Shown: in pieces, positions 1 through 11,325 of the stretch | Layout of the letters: each line of letters begins with the position of its first letter | Numbering within the stretch: position 1 is the first letter of the stretch | Source: Phocoena phocoena | Lineage: Eukaryota; Chordata; Mammalia; Artiodactyla; Phocoenidae | Direction: 5' to 3' | Assembly: GCF_963924675.1 (NCBI RefSeq) | Contig: NC_089220.1 | Span: forward strand, 111,678,697 to 111,742,696 | Length of the DNA: 64,000 nt | The notes under the pieces: generated by a model | What the model saw: only the letters and a program-made list of their open reading frames with translations | The model's database searches: none | What the model was told of the DNA's origin: nothing | Program-made: the position numbers and the translations under genes

Positions 1-1200
1 TGACTTCAGGCTATACTCCAAAGCTACAGTAAGTGTGGTACTGGCATAAAATCAGACACATAGATCAGTGTAACAGGATAGAGAGCCCAGAAATAAGCCC
101 ACACACTTATGGTTAATCACAACAAAGGAGGCAAGAATATACAATGGAGAAAAGACAGTCTCTTCAGTAAGTGGTGCTGGGAAAACTGGACAGCTACATG
201 TAAAAGAATGAAATTAGAACATTTTCTAACACTATATACAAAAATGAACTCAAAATGGATTAAAGACCTAAATGTAAGACCAGATACTATAAAACTCCTT
301 AAGGAAAACACAGGTAGAACACTCTTTGATGTAAATTCCAGCATTATTTTTTTGGATCTGTCTCCTAAAGTAAATGAAATAACAGGAAAAATAAACAAAT
401 GGGACCTAATTAAACTTAGAAGCTTTTGCAAAGAAAAGGAAACCGTTGACAAAACAAAAAGACAACCTACTGAATGGGAAAAAAAAATTTACAAATTATC
501 TGACTGATAAGGGATTAATATCCAACATATATAAATAGCTCAATACAACTCAACATAAAAAAACAAACAACCTGATTAAAAAATGGGCAGAAGAACTGAA
601 TGGACATTTTTCCAAAGAGGAAACGTAGATGGGCGACAGGCATTTGAAGACTCTCAACATTGCTAATCATCAGGGAAATGCAAATCAAAACTACAATGAT
701 ATATCACCACACACCTGTCAGAATGGCTGTCATCCAAAAGAACACAAGTAACAAATGTTGGCAAGGATGTGGAGAAAAGGGAACCCTCATACACTGTTGG
801 TGGGAATGTCAATTGGTGCAACCACTGTGGGAAAACAGTATGGAGGATGCTCAAAAAACTAAAAATAGAACTACCAACATGACTCAGCAATTCCACTCCT
901 GGGTTTATATCTGAAAAAAACAGCAACAGTAGTTCAAAAAGATACATGCACCCCATTGTTCATAGCAGTATTGTTTACAGTTGCCAAGATATGGCGACAA
1001 CCTAAGTGTATATCAACTGATGAAGGGATAAAGAAGATGTGGTGTATATGTACAGTGGAATACTACTCAGCCATAAGAAAGAATGAAGTTTTGCCATATG
1101 CAGCAACATGGATGGACTGGGAGGGCATTATGTGAAGTGAAATTAAGTCAGACAGAGAAAGATAAATACTGTATGATACTACTTTTATGTGGAATCTAAA
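1..1200 (+). pseudogene. L1 ORF2 C-terminal relic
   Basis: This is the decayed 3' end of the L1 ORF2 reverse-transcriptase/endonuclease polyprotein. An open stretch of 132 codons at 109-507 carries the conserved '[20 protein letters not shown]' block. A later frame near 740-830 carries the Cys-rich '[20 protein letters not shown]' zinc-knuckle-like segment. Stops and frameshifts separate the pieces, so no functional protein can be made. The catalytic RT core lies outside the window. Confidence 0.88.
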
Positions 1201-1437
1201 AAATACAACAAACTAGTGAATATAACACAAAAGAAGCAGACTCACAAATATAGAGAACAAACTAATGGTTACCAGAGAAAGAGGGAGAGGCAATATAGGG
1301 GTGGGGGAGTGGGAGGTAGAAACTACTGGGTGTAATATAGGCTCAAGGATGTATTGCACAAGATGGGGAATATAGCCAATATTTTGTAATAACTATAAAT
1401 GGAAAGTAACCTTTAAAAAATTAAAAATTAAAAAAAA
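1..1437 (+). mobile_element. LINE-1 (L1) 3' portion, cut by window start
   Basis: The sequence follows the last part of L1 ORF2 and the 3' UTR, ending in an A-rich tail near 1410-1437. Diagnostic stretches include 'gatcagtgtaacaggataga' near 63, the 'tacaatggagaaaagacagt' block near 140 and 'gtggaatactactcagccat' near 1056. It is clearly more diverged than the copy at 44.5 kb, with many small indels. The element continues left of the window, so its 5' end is unknown. Confidence 0.92.
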
Positions 1438-2640
1438 GTCAGTCTAATATGTCTGTCTAATGTTAGCCTTCCTTAAGGACAGTTTCTATTTTTTCCTTTC
1501 CTGTGAGTAGACCATACTTTCTTGTTACTTTGCATGCCTCATAATTTTTTGTTGAAAACTGGACATTTTTAATAATGTAATTTTAGAGAACAAAGTCTCC
1601 CACCACCCCAGTATTTATTGTTGCTGCTTGTTATGGATTATAGTTTTTTAGTTATTTTTCTAAACTATTTTTGCAAAGAGTATTCTTTGTCATGTATGGT
1701 CATTGACATTCTGTTCCATTAGCTTAGTGGTCAGCTAGTGATTTGACAGATTTCTCTAAACACCTGGAGCCAAAAAGAAAACAAAAACAATATCCAAACA
1801 AACAACAAATTTTCTTCTGGACTTTGCAGACTGACTTTGAGTTGGGGGTGCTTCTTCAGTGCTTAGTGAGGCTGTTTACAGTTCCTCACTTTTTGCTTAC
1901 ATGGAGCCTAAAAGTGAGAGGTGAAAGCTTAGGATCTTTTTAGCTATATTCTGACATGCATCTAGCCCTGGACATGTGTGTGGCCTTCTAGATTCCCCAG
2001 TTCATAGGAGAGCTTTTCACAGCTCTGTCTCCTTCCCTACCGTCTTCCTACGCTTCTTGCTCTGTTGGCTATTTAACCCCTCTGTTGCCCCAGGTAACCA
2101 CAGATACGCCTTTAAATGTTTTCAACAGATGCTGTATGGGAGGCCACCTCAGCTCTGAGAGAGTTCCAAGGGTGTGCAAAACACAGACAAGCCCCTGAGC
2201 CATTCCTTCAGGAAGCCTCCAGACAGGTTAAAACCCACAACTATACTTTTTGAGAACAAGGTTTTATTGCTCCATCTGGCACCAGCAAGTCACACCAGTG
2301 ATGTCTATCCACAAGTCTACCTCTGAGCTGGAGAATGGGGGATGGTAGGCTGCTAAACCAAAATGCCACAATGCTTTTGAACTTTTGAATGTCTTATTGA
2401 ACTATGTAAACTTTTTCCTTCATAAGCACTCCTGTGGTTGTTGTACATTTTTTATTATTTTCCAGAGTTTAAAAAAGTTGATTCTAACAGTTTTTGCCAG
2501 TTTACTTGTTGCCTTAGGGGAGGGATGGATCCTTGAGCTGTCTGCTCTTCCATTTTCAGTAATACCACTCCTTCTGGGTCAGTTTTGATTATTCTTCAAA
2601 TCACAGATCATCTTTTTCTATCTTATTTTATGCCTGCTAG
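1438..2640 (-). mobile_element. Old L1M-type fragment, probable 5' region
   Basis: The stretch 'ttgttgaaaactggacattt' near 1551, followed by 'ttagtggtcagctagtgatt' near 1725 and a 'ctggagccaaaaag' block, resembles the reverse complement of old mammalian L1M 5' sequence. It abuts the tail of the preceding L1, which probably inserted next to or into it. The short open frames here follow no L1 protein that I recognise. Family is by recalled consensus and the right-hand boundary is uncertain. Confidence 0.45.
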
Positions 2641-3687
2641 TCTTTGGATCGCAGAAAGTGTGAAGTTTTCTTTTTTGATGCTGGTTAGTTTCATGTTAAC
2701 ATATTTTTGTTAGGTTACTTTCCGTCAAGTTACTTGAAAACAGTTTGAGCCTTTCAGGTTCTTGCCTTTGTGATTTGTTAGATGGGCCTGGAGCAGTGCT
2801 CAGACAAGAGGCAGTATTCTCCACTGCTGAGTCAAGACTTTGATGAGTAGTATACCCAATCCATGACTTACGAGTTTTTCCAGTCTGGCTGGTGGGTACA
2901 GACACTGTTCCTGACCCCATGTGTGTGTTGGGACTGTTTTGTCTAATCCTTTCAGATGGTTCTTTCCTCATCTTCCAGTAGTTACCTCACATGCAAGCAC
3001 TGCTTAGTACTCTGCTGAATGCTTGAGAAGAATCCTTTGCAGATACCTGATGTTCTCTCTGTACTCGCTGTGTACTTCTCTAGTACTCTATTCTGTTAAC
3101 TCTAGTTGCCTTGGTCTTTTAGACTTTCAGCTCCATCTTAACTCAAAGAGTGTGTTGTGCTCTGCCTCAGTTCTCCCTCCCTGCACCATGGGTTGGAAAC
3201 TCTCTCAAGGCAGGAAGGGAAGATGGGGCTAATAATAGGGCTCATCCTTAATTGTTTCTCATTTCAGGGATCACTGCCCTACATAGCCTGATAGCCAATG
3301 TCTTGAAACTATTTAATGTATTTTTTTTTCTATTTTCAGACTAGAGAGTAAATTTGGTCCCTGTTACTCTATTTTGGTTAGAAATGGTAGATTTTAGTTG
3401 TTATTTTTTTAACTGTGTCAGAACATTTTGAGCCCATGTGAACTGAAAATATGTTTGTACATATATGTTGTTTACTAGTTTGCTTAGGTAATGAATTCTA
3501 TTTCAGGGGCTATACATGGACCTGGATTAAATAAAACAGTAGTTCAGAGTTGCAGTCTTGCTAAATAATGACACATTTACAAAAAGTTCTGAAATTTGCT
3601 CAAAATGAGTTACTCTGCTATGTTTATAATATGTTAATTGTATCCCTTGGGTGTAACACATTTGAGTATGTTTTTTAAATTATAGCT
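2641..3687. other. No gene seen; possibly old repeat debris
   Basis: AT-rich sequence with no long open frame and no clear repeat signature. The part from 2700 to 3240 has slightly higher GC and may still belong to the neighbouring old L1, but I cannot place it. Confidence 0.4.
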
Positions 3688-3702
3688 AAAATAAAGAAGT
3701 GA

Positions 3703-3894
3703 GGGGCTTCCCTGGTGGTGCAGTGGTTGAGAGTCTGCCTGCCGATGCAGGGGACACGGGTTCGTGCCCCGATCCGGGAGGATCCCACATGCCGCGGAGT
3801 GGCTGGGTGCGTGAGCCATGGCCGCGGAGCCTGTGCTCTGCAACAGGAGAGGCCACAACAGTGAGAGTCCCGCGTACTGCAAAAAAAATAAAAT
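3703..3894 (+). mobile_element. CHR-type tRNA-derived SINE
   Basis: The element starts 'ggggcttccctggtggtgca' and ends in an A-rich (aaat)n tail. It is bounded by a perfect 15-bp TSD, 'aaaataaagaagtga', at 3688-3702 and 3895-3909. The tRNA-like head retains a B-box-like 'ggttcgtgccc' block, which would be its internal RNA polymerase III promoter. The intact TSD argues for a fairly recent insertion. No gene lies nearby. Confidence 0.96.
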
Positions 3895-3984
3895 AAAATA
3901 AAGAAGTGAAATTCAAAGTAGATCTTTGCAAAACACCTGAAGTACTTCCATAGAATAGTTTAGAAACCACCGATAATCTAGTTT

Positions 3985-4090
3985 GAACTTTTTATTTTGC
4001 ACATGGAGAAAACAATACCTAGGGAGACTGTTGAGTTGCACAAAGTCATACAACTGTAACAAGAACCCAGTGTTCCCAAATTCTTTGTTA
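3985..4090 (-). mobile_element. MIR SINE fragment
   Basis: The order 'acatggagaaaacaatacct', then 'ttgcacaaagtcatacaact', then 'aagaacccagtg' matches the reverse complement of the MIR core (gaggaaactgag / taacttgcccaaggtcacac / gaaccc). It is strongly diverged, as expected for this ancient family. Confidence 0.6.
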
Positions 4091-5079
4091 CTGTTTTTCT
4101 GATAAACTATAAGAAAGTTCAGTAACAGTTTTCAGTAATCAATGTCCTGATCAAAGGAGTGGGTATGCTAAATTATTCTATCTTAAAAATCCAACATGTT
4201 TCAACAGTGATTAAAATCTAATAGTTTATCTTTTATTTTTTAAAAACCTCAGTGAAAATTCCTTTTATTAAAAAAAACATTATTTTTTGCCTATGAATTT
4301 TGGAGATCGAAAAGACTGAACTTTACAACCTATGTAATGATATATCTGCAGTAAATGTGAATGCAGTTAAAAGTGCTCCTTTTGAGGAACTTGTTAAAGG
4401 ACCGATTTTGAGATCAGTGTGTTTTACTTTATTGAGGAGCCCTAAATTTCTTAATTGAATAAATCTATGCAGCTAAAGTAAATTGGTTTGATTCATGAGA
4501 GAATGCTACTATATCACTGCTCTATTTTTAAAATCTGTCTTTAGATCTTTGAATAACATTGGTCTTGCAGAAGCTTTGAATCTTTTTCCTCCTGTTGGTT
4601 CTTCTGCTTCTACCTTTCATAAATACACCTCTGTAATAAAAGGATAACTTCAAAACATTTTATACCTGTATTCGTCTTACTTTATAGTACTGATTAATAA
4701 GTCTATTACATTGAATAGTCGCTAGATGCATTGATATACTCATGCCATGAAATTTTTTTAGGTGTATTAGGAAGCATGAAATTCTCTTAAGAATATTGTA
4801 ATAGAGTATGTATGTATATGCTCCTCTTATGAATGGGAATGTTATCATTTATTAGTGATAAGAGGCAGAAGATACCAAGAAAAGACTAGGAACAAAATGA
4901 AAACAGAAGAAAAGAATTTTGTCATTTATCGGGAGGGAAAAGATTTTTTTTTCAAAATTAGTTTTTAGAATGTAGAAGCATTTGTGTGAATACTAACTAT
5001 CTAACATTTAAATAACCACACAACATCTGCGTGCAACTGAATTAAAGTATTTACATTTTGCCACTATAACCTCACTTGT
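4091..5079. other. AT-rich, no gene or repeat recognised
   Basis: Roughly 1 kb of AT-rich single-copy-looking sequence with many stops in all frames. I see no promoter, exon pair or repeat that I can name. Confidence 0.5.
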
Positions 5080-5440
5080 TTTTTGCAGTGTTAATCTTAT
5101 TATCAGTTTACTGGAATATATTTGTAGGACACAAAAATCAGCTGTATTTCCTGCCTCCAAAACCAACCACTGTTTACTGTTGGGTTTGTTTTCTTCTATT
5201 ATTTTTCCTGTGCACTGTTTTTTATCTGTGCATTTAAACAAACAAAAGGTATTATTATGCATGTATAATTTTTTATCCTGCTTTTTACCAATATTCATGA
5301 ACATGTTTCCATGTGATAAAACATTTTTGAAAACAAGTTTTTTTCGATGTTTGTCCAATATTCCATTGTCTAAATTTATAGTAAATAAGCCATTTCCCTG
5401 CTGTTGAACGAGCAATCTCACCAGTGACCAAGGACTGAAA
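5080..5440 (-). mobile_element. L1ME-like 3' end
   Basis: Read on the minus strand, the order is: a 'caatggaatattggac' segment, then 'atgttcatgaatattggtaa', then 'aaagcaggataaaaaattat', then 'aacagtggttggttttggag'. That is the usual order of an old L1ME-type 3' end (tiny ORF2 remnant, then 3' UTR). This explains the 154-codon open frame on the minus strand at 5008-5472, which is therefore not a gene. Confidence 0.6.
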
Positions 5441-6462
5441 ATAAAATATAGCTGTGCTTCCATGGAGGACATTCAACTAAAGTGAACGACTGTAACTTCT
5501 TTCTTTTCTCCTGGTGCCATATGCTTTCTGTCTTTGCTTCTTTCTGCATGCCTGCTCCATTCTTCTTTTTTTCTGCAGTGAAGGTCCCTCTGTATACTCA
5601 TAGTATCTGTTACCTCATAACTTTGGGTTGTACATAACTTTGGGTTGATTTGCTATGGCACTAACTCCAACTCTGAATATATTTCCTCTTACTTCCAAGA
5701 TCACTGTATTTAACTTAGTCATTCTTTTTTGTGTCATTTTCCAAATTATAGGGAGAACGACTGTAGCTCATTTGGTTTAGGTGAACCAGGTGACTTGGTA
5801 CATAGGGCTCTACCATCCAGGGCTTGAGCAGGGTGGGTTCTGCAATATAGGAGTGTAAGCTAAGAGGCAATTATTGGTATATTGACTATAGTCTTTTAAG
5901 AAAGGCTGACTCTGTGCTCCTTGAGGGTACATTTAGTACCTTGCACTTAGTAAGATCTCTATAAAAAGATTTAAGGGGGCATTTTTGCTTTGTATCTGGT
6001 GGTATAGGGATTTTGCATAGTACTTTATTAATATGAGACTTTAGGTGTATAAGAAGTTACTCTTTAAACTTGATTATTAAGTTTGTTTCATATAGCTATC
6101 TGTGAAAGTTGTGACAGCTATATTAGTTACTACTGTTATGGCCATATAGTTCTGCTTGCTGTTGCGACCTTTGGTGTCTGTGTCAATTGACAAGTAAAAT
6201 GAACAATGCGAAATGGCTTATTTACTATAACGTTAGCAATGGAATAAGCAGAACCACCAGGAGGTATATTTAAGTACATAGTATATTAACATGTGTGTAT
6301 ATAGTATATGTAGTAGATATACCAGATTGTGTGTGTGTAGTGTAGTGTATAGTGTATGTATTGTATATGCTTATTTTATGAATTTTTTGTGTCAGAGATA
6401 TATGTACTAGGTATCATTTTATGTTGTGGACACCTATGGTACTTTATATTCCTCTTACTGCA
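5441..6462. other. No gene seen; low-complexity TG/TA stretch inside
   Basis: AT-rich sequence without a convincing exon. A short direct repeat, 'ataactttgggttg' twice, lies at about 5618-5647. The 3' part contains the TG/TA-rich stretch listed separately. Confidence 0.5.
6290..6370. repeat. Low-complexity TG/TA-rich tract
   Basis: Interrupted runs of 'gtgtgtgt', 'tagtgta' and 'tatatag' form an imperfect simple repeat with alternating purine-pyrimidine character. It probably varies in length between individuals. Confidence 0.75.
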
Positions 6463-6817
6463 TGCTATAGACTGAATGTTTGTGTCTCCCCAAAATTCAT
6501 ATGTTGAAACCTAATCCCCAGGGTGAGGATATTTGGAGGTGGGGCATTTCGGAGGTGATTGGGTCATGAGGGCAGAACCCTCATGAATGGCATTAGTGTC
6601 CTTATAGAAGAGACCCCTGAGAGATCCCTTGCCCCTGTCTGTCATGTGATGGCAGAAGACCATCAGTGAACCAGGAAGCAGACCCTCACTAGACATAGAA
6701 TCTGCTGGTGGCTTAATCTTAGTCTTCCACCCTCCTGAACTGTGAGAAACAAATATTTGCTGTTTAAGCTACCCAGCCTGTGGTAGTTTGTTATAGCAAC
6801 CCGAACAGACCAAGACA
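6463..6817 (+). mobile_element. MaLR solo LTR (MSTD/MLT1-like)
   Basis: A 355-bp LTR runs from 'tgctatagactgaatgtttg' to '...cgaacagaccaagaca'. Internal landmarks are 'aaaattcatatgttgaaacc', 'gaggtgattgggtcatgagg', 'tccttatagaagagacc' and 'gaactgtgagaaacaaat'. This order is typical of ERVL-MaLR LTRs. No internal retroviral sequence adjoins it, so it is a solo LTR. A similar LTR in the opposite orientation lies at 40986-41342. Confidence 0.9.
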
Positions 6818-7871
6818 CTGAATTTAACATATGATTTGTATTTTAAGATGTATGAAACCACTAATTGTTATCCCTCCATTTAAACTTCATCATGGCAGGG
6901 ACTATGATTTATTCATTAAAAAAAATACTCCCATTTCTTTAGGTACATTTAGGAATTTGTCAGATGAATATTCAAAGATTTTGTTGGGTCGTTGGTATCC
7001 TTTGTATTTAAATCAAAACAAAACAAATTTTAAAACCTTTATTTTCCCTTCTAGGAAACTTAAGCCTTATAATCTGTTTTGTAAAGTCTTTTAAAAAGGT
7101 AAAATGCAAACTTATGTGAACTTCATTTTGCTTTTATTTCTGTTGTTAAATTGCCTTGAATGCATTTTACTAAACATTTACTGTTCTCAGTCCAAACCAC
7201 CTTCCTGGGAGCAAATCTTTTCTTAAAGAAAAATGTCAGGCTAGGGTCAGATAATAATTGTCTTTCCTTTTCTAAGCAGCATTAATATCTGTGATGTCAT
7301 ATGTTGTAGTCTGGAAAATGTGGTATTGATGTTGAACTATGATTTTAAATGATATAATTACATATTATAGAATTTACTATTTTAGAAACAAGGTAAATCA
7401 CTGTGGCAGTTCTTAGGTGGAGTGCTATAGTTAGCCATCTGATTAGTCATGGGATTATGAAGAACTATAAAATTTAAATTGTAGTGAAATGTGTTCTGGA
7501 GTCATTCATTAAATTTTTAAAAAGTGCTGATTCAGTCAGTACCACATTAGAAAAGAGTAGAAAGTGCAGCTTTAGAATGGTTTCCTTAAACAGTTTGCTT
7601 GCAATCACTTTCTTCATAGAGTTCTTTGAGAAAATTTTAAAAGTTGCAACCCAGAAGGAAATTTTATGTATAATATCAGGGAGTTCACATATTCTCCATA
7701 TCCTTTACTTGGACCCCAAGTTAAATACTCATATTGTAGGTTTTAGGTCTATAACTTGTCTATGAATATAATCTGCTAAATCAGTCACGGTCTCTGGTTC
7801 TTGGGCCTCAGTATTGTCATAAGCAAAACAGAATAGTTTGCTTCCTAGCACTTGTTTCTGTTTGACTTTCT
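6818..7871. other. AT-rich, no gene or repeat recognised
   Basis: About 1 kb with open frames of up to 93 codons but no recognisable domain, codon bias or splice-site pair. I treat these frames as chance. Confidence 0.5.
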
Positions 7872-8135
7872 TACATATTCATTTCAACAAATATTTTGAG
7901 ACTCTACTGAGAATAAATTACTGTGCTAAATGCTAAAGGTATTAAGATGGAGAAGATGGAGTCCTTGGATGTAAAGAGTATATAGGCTTATGGGGAGATA
8001 ATAGAGATATACAAACAATCCTGAACAAAGAACAGAACTTGGTAAATACCAAAAGGGCAGAACATATTTATTGCTTTGAGAGCTCAGGGTGATCAAAGAT
8101 TAGAAAAGAGGGATCAGAAAAATCTTTATGGAAAC
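7872..8135 (-). mobile_element. L2 3'-end fragment
   Basis: 'tcatttcaacaaatatttt' at about 7879, followed by 'ctgtgctaaatgctaaagg', matches the reverse complement of the L2 3' end (tcattcaacaaatatttattgag / aggcactggg). The rest decays quickly. It is separate from the better L2 copy that starts at 8312. Confidence 0.6.
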
Positions 8136-8311
8136 AGCATTAGTATTGTTATTAGTTGAACTAGCTCTACTTCTAATCCTGCATAAACCAGCTGCTAACT
8201 AACTAGATATGTTTAAAATAAGGAAGTTGGGAGAGAGATTTTCATTGGCCCCTTTAAATATAATCTTGATACTGTGGATAATTCGATATCATCCTTGAAG
8301 GAGGGAAATGA
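8136..8311. other. Short gap between two L2 fragments
   Basis: No gene or repeat recognised. It may be diverged L2 sequence. Confidence 0.4.
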
Positions 8312-9770
8312 TTTCATTCACTTAGCAAATGTTTGTATGACCACTTTATGCCAGGCACTCCTGTAGGCCCTGGAAATACATCAGTGAATGAAACAGATAA
8401 AATTACCTACCCTCATAAAACTTACATTTTAGATGGGATGATAAAAAAAGATAAGTAAATATACAGCATGTCAGATGATAAATAATAAAGAGAAAAAATA
8501 AAGCAGGGAAGGTGGAGTAGAGCATGGGAGGAGTTGCACTTGAAAGTATAGCTAGGAAAATTCACTGCTGAAGGTGACTTTCTTTTTTTTTTTTTTTTTT
8601 TTTTTTTTGGCGGTACGTGGGCCTCTCACTGTCGTGGCCTCTCCCGTTGTGGAGCACAGGCTCCAGACGCGCAGGCTCAGTGGCCATGGCTCACGGGCGC
8701 AGCCGCTCCGCGGCATGTGGGATCTTCCCCGACCGGGGCACGAACCCGTGTTCTCTGCATCGGCAGGCGGACCCCCAACCACTGCGCCGCCAGGGAAGCC
8801 CTGAAGGTGACATTTAAATGACAACATGAAGGCAGTCTGTGAATGAGGTATGCAGACCAATGCAAAGATTCTAGGTCCAGGGAAATTGCAAATGCCAAGT
8901 CCTTGAGACTGGGGCATGCCTGAGGTATTTACATTCCAAGAAGTCTGTTTGGCTCGGAGTAAAGGAGTAAATGGAGGATGAAGTCAGAGGGTGGTGGTGG
9001 TGGGTGGATGGTGGTTAGATCAAGCAGGGTCTTATATGATGTTTTAAGGACCTATGCTTTTAGTCTAAGTGGTATGTGATATAGAAGGACAGTGGGTGGA
9101 TTTGAACAGAATAGCGATGTTGTTAGACTTTCCTTTTAAAGAATCATTCTGGCTACTGTCTTGAGAAGACTGAAGAAGGACAAGGGCAGAAACTGTAAAG
9201 CCACTTAGGAGGCTGTTGCAATAATCTAGGTGAGAGATGACAACTTAGACCAAAATGGTAGCAGTGGAAATGGTAAGTAATTGGTGTTTTGAAGGTAGAG
9301 TCAACAGGAGTTGTTGCGAGGGTTAGAAAGAGGGAGACAGAGTGAAGGAAGGAAGGAGGTTAAGGATGGTACAGAGTGCTTGGCTTGAGCACCTAAAAGA
9401 ACAGAATTACCCATTTGCTGTGATGGGTAAAACTGTGGAGAAAAAGATTTGGGGGGAGAAAAGTTTGATTTTGGACAAGGTAAATGTGAGATATGCAATA
9501 GGTGTCTAAGTGGAGAGATTGCTGAATGTATGAGTCTAGAGTTCAAGGGAGATGTATGGGCTAAAGATTTACGTTTGGGGATTATGTCTAGATGGTGTTT
9601 AAAGAAATCAGACCAGATGGCTTCACCAAGGGAGTAAGGGTAAATAGGCAAAGGTCCCAGGACAGATATTTGGGGCACTACAACGTTTAGCTGGTTGAGC
9701 TGGTGAAGATCATCCCAAATAGAGGCATAGAAGGTACTAACTTTGGAGAACAGCAAAAATTATAGTGCAG
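8312..9770 (-). mobile_element. L2 LINE, 3' half, split by a SINE
   Basis: It begins with 'tcacttagcaaatgtttgta' and 'gccaggcactcctgtaggcc', the L2 3' end in reverse. It continues through 'aaagattctaggtcca', 'gaatcattctggctactgtc', 'ggctgttgcaataatctagg' and 'ggcactacaacgtt', which are reverse-strand L2 RT-domain landmarks in the right order. About 1.2 kb of L2 survives. The SINE at 8579-8800 interrupts it, so the SINE is younger. No open RT frame remains. Confidence 0.88.
8579..8800 (-). mobile_element. CHR-type tRNA-derived SINE inside L2
   Basis: On the plus strand it reads poly-T, then 'cggtacgtgggcctctcact', and ends '...cgccgccagggaagcc', the reverse of the SINE head. A perfect 11-bp TSD, 'ctgaaggtgac', lies at 8568-8578 and 8801-8811. 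The poly-A tail is long (about 26 nt) and nearly uninterrupted, which suggests a young copy. Open frames across it are side effects of its high GC content. Confidence 0.97.
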
Positions 9771-10264
9771 TGTTGGAATTTGAGTTTTACCCCTGTTTGA
9801 TGTCTTTGTAGCCTTATCCCTTTTCATAGTACTTAGAATTTACAAGCATTCTCTGTATTTCAGCATCCAGAAAATTTCAGCCCCAAGACTGCAGGGCCTT
9901 GGTTTATTATTTCCTAGGACTCATCCTGAACCATTAACAACGATTTTTGTTGAAGCTTCCCAACCACCTCCTCAATTTAGTCGTAGCTCTGGGCATGCAG
10001 TGCAGAATAATGACACCTCCCTGGTGAACCCTGCATCCCTCCCAGTTTTTCAGGACTATCCAAACCAGAGAAAAATTATAATTATAAAAAGCATAGTTTC
10101 CACTTCTTTTCCAGTTCTATAATTTGTTTTATCTATTTTATATTACTACATCTAAGTTACCTACTAATAAGTGTTCTTAAAATCTTTTTAAAAATTCAAG
10201 AGCTCATCTTGGTTCTTAGGTACCCTTTGTAGTCCATCAGCTAGGTGTATTAATTTCAATGTCT
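9771..10264. other. No gene recognised
   Basis: Mixed-composition sequence with no long open frame. The part near 9850-10060 has a repeat-like look but I cannot assign it to a family. Confidence 0.4.
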
Positions 10265-10690
10265 GTTTCAGTTAGGCTTCTTTCAGCTCTAAGTATCAGA
10301 AAGCCCAGTTCAAACAGCTTCACACAATAAGGAAATTTATAGGTTAACGTAAAGTTGAAGTCCAGAAGCACAGTAGGCTTAAGAATTAGTTGGTCAGTAC
10401 CTTAATGAAGACACCAAGGATTCAGATTCTTTCTATTGTTCCACTCTGCACTCCTTAATGCTGGCTTTATACCAAGCAGGATTCTCTTTGTAGTTGTCTT
10501 ATGGTTGCCAGGAAGGAACCATATGTTCTACAAATAAGAAACAATCTGGCCTCCTCTTATCAGAAAGGACAAACTTAAGCAGAAGCTGCCAGAAAACTTC
10601 TTTTCACATCTCATTGGCACAGTTTCTCTTCACGTCTCAATCAGTTTCTGGCAGTGAGATAGACCCATCTTTGAGCTGAAGTCAGTTCTC
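10265..10690. repeat. Degenerate interspersed repeat, family unknown
   Basis: 'tcagttaggcttctttcagc', then 'aaggaaatttataggttaac', then 'aggcctcc..tatcagaaagg', then 'ttcacatctcattggcacag' follow the order of a dispersed mammalian repeat that I recognise but cannot name with certainty (LTR or L1 3' UTR type). A 61-codon open frame inside it is not a gene. Confidence 0.4.
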
Positions 10691-11104
10691 CAGGTTGCCG
10701 CCACTTAGAGTCGAATGGCATTGGAATGGATGTTGGAGCAGTCACAGTGTCTGCTTTGGTTGTGTCCTAGTGCTCTGAGATTTTTTAATCCATTCTTTTT
10801 CTGTTGTACTCCTATAATGAGTCAAAATATGCTAAGTCATCTTTATGGGTATAATTGCCCGTGTTCAGAGCGTTCTATCACATAAAGCAATACGGCAATA
10901 TTAAGCATTTCTCTTTAAAAAGAGGAAAAAAGAGTAGTGAAAAGACTGAAGATAGTTGGCAAATTTGAATCCGTATCTCCTTGTAATCCATAATATTTAA
11001 ACTCTTTTACCTCTACATAATTGATTTAGTTACCATTTACATAGAGACTTTAGTGATTTGATTTGTATCTCCTTTCTCTCTTCAAAAGTCGCCTGGAGCA
11101 TTGT
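10691..11104. other. No gene or repeat recognised
   Basis: About 400 bp of ordinary AT-rich sequence. Confidence 0.45.
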
Positions 11105-11325
11105 GTTAAAGTAGAAAGTGAACTGGGTTATGATTAAGGTTCTGTTTAATTCTAGCTTCACAACTTTCCAGTTATGTGATTATGGACAAATCACTTCATC
11201 TCTCAGACCTTCAACTGCCTTCTCTATAAGCTGAGATAATAGTACCTATCCTCTCACCAAGTTATTCTTATGGGAGTTAAATAAAGTGTGATTTTCAATT
11301 CAAGGAATTGAAAAGTATAGAGTAG
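11105..11325 (+). mobile_element. MIR SINE
   Basis: 'ttctagcttcacaactttcc', 'ttatgtgattatggacaaat', 'cacttcatctctcagacctt', 'tctataagctgagataatag' and 'tacctatcctctcacc' follow the MIR consensus in order (ctctgccacttact / gtgtgaccttgggcaa / gtcacttaacctctctgagc / atctgtaaaatggggataat / tacctacctca). Most of the 260-bp element is present. Confidence 0.85.

Noticed and set aside
3703..3894. tRNA gene, from the tRNA-like A/B boxes in the SINE heads
   Set aside because: The sequence is a SINE with TSD and tail. It does not fold into a full cloverleaf, and the same head recurs six more times.
5008..5472. 154-codon open frame on the minus strand, ending in a CAAX-like CCVVI
   Set aside because: Most of it overlaps an L1ME-like 3' end in sense orientation, and the frame has no recognisable domain. 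The CAAX look is by chance.
5720..5830. Acceptor-like 'ttttccaaattatag' followed by NDCSSFGLGEPGDL
   Set aside because: The pyrimidine tract is weak and interrupted, the frame closes after about 25 codons, and there is no clear donor.
8552..8917. 121-codon minus-strand frame and two plus-strand frames
   Set aside because: All cross the CHR SINE at 8579-8800. The GC-rich SINE body gives open frames in several phases.
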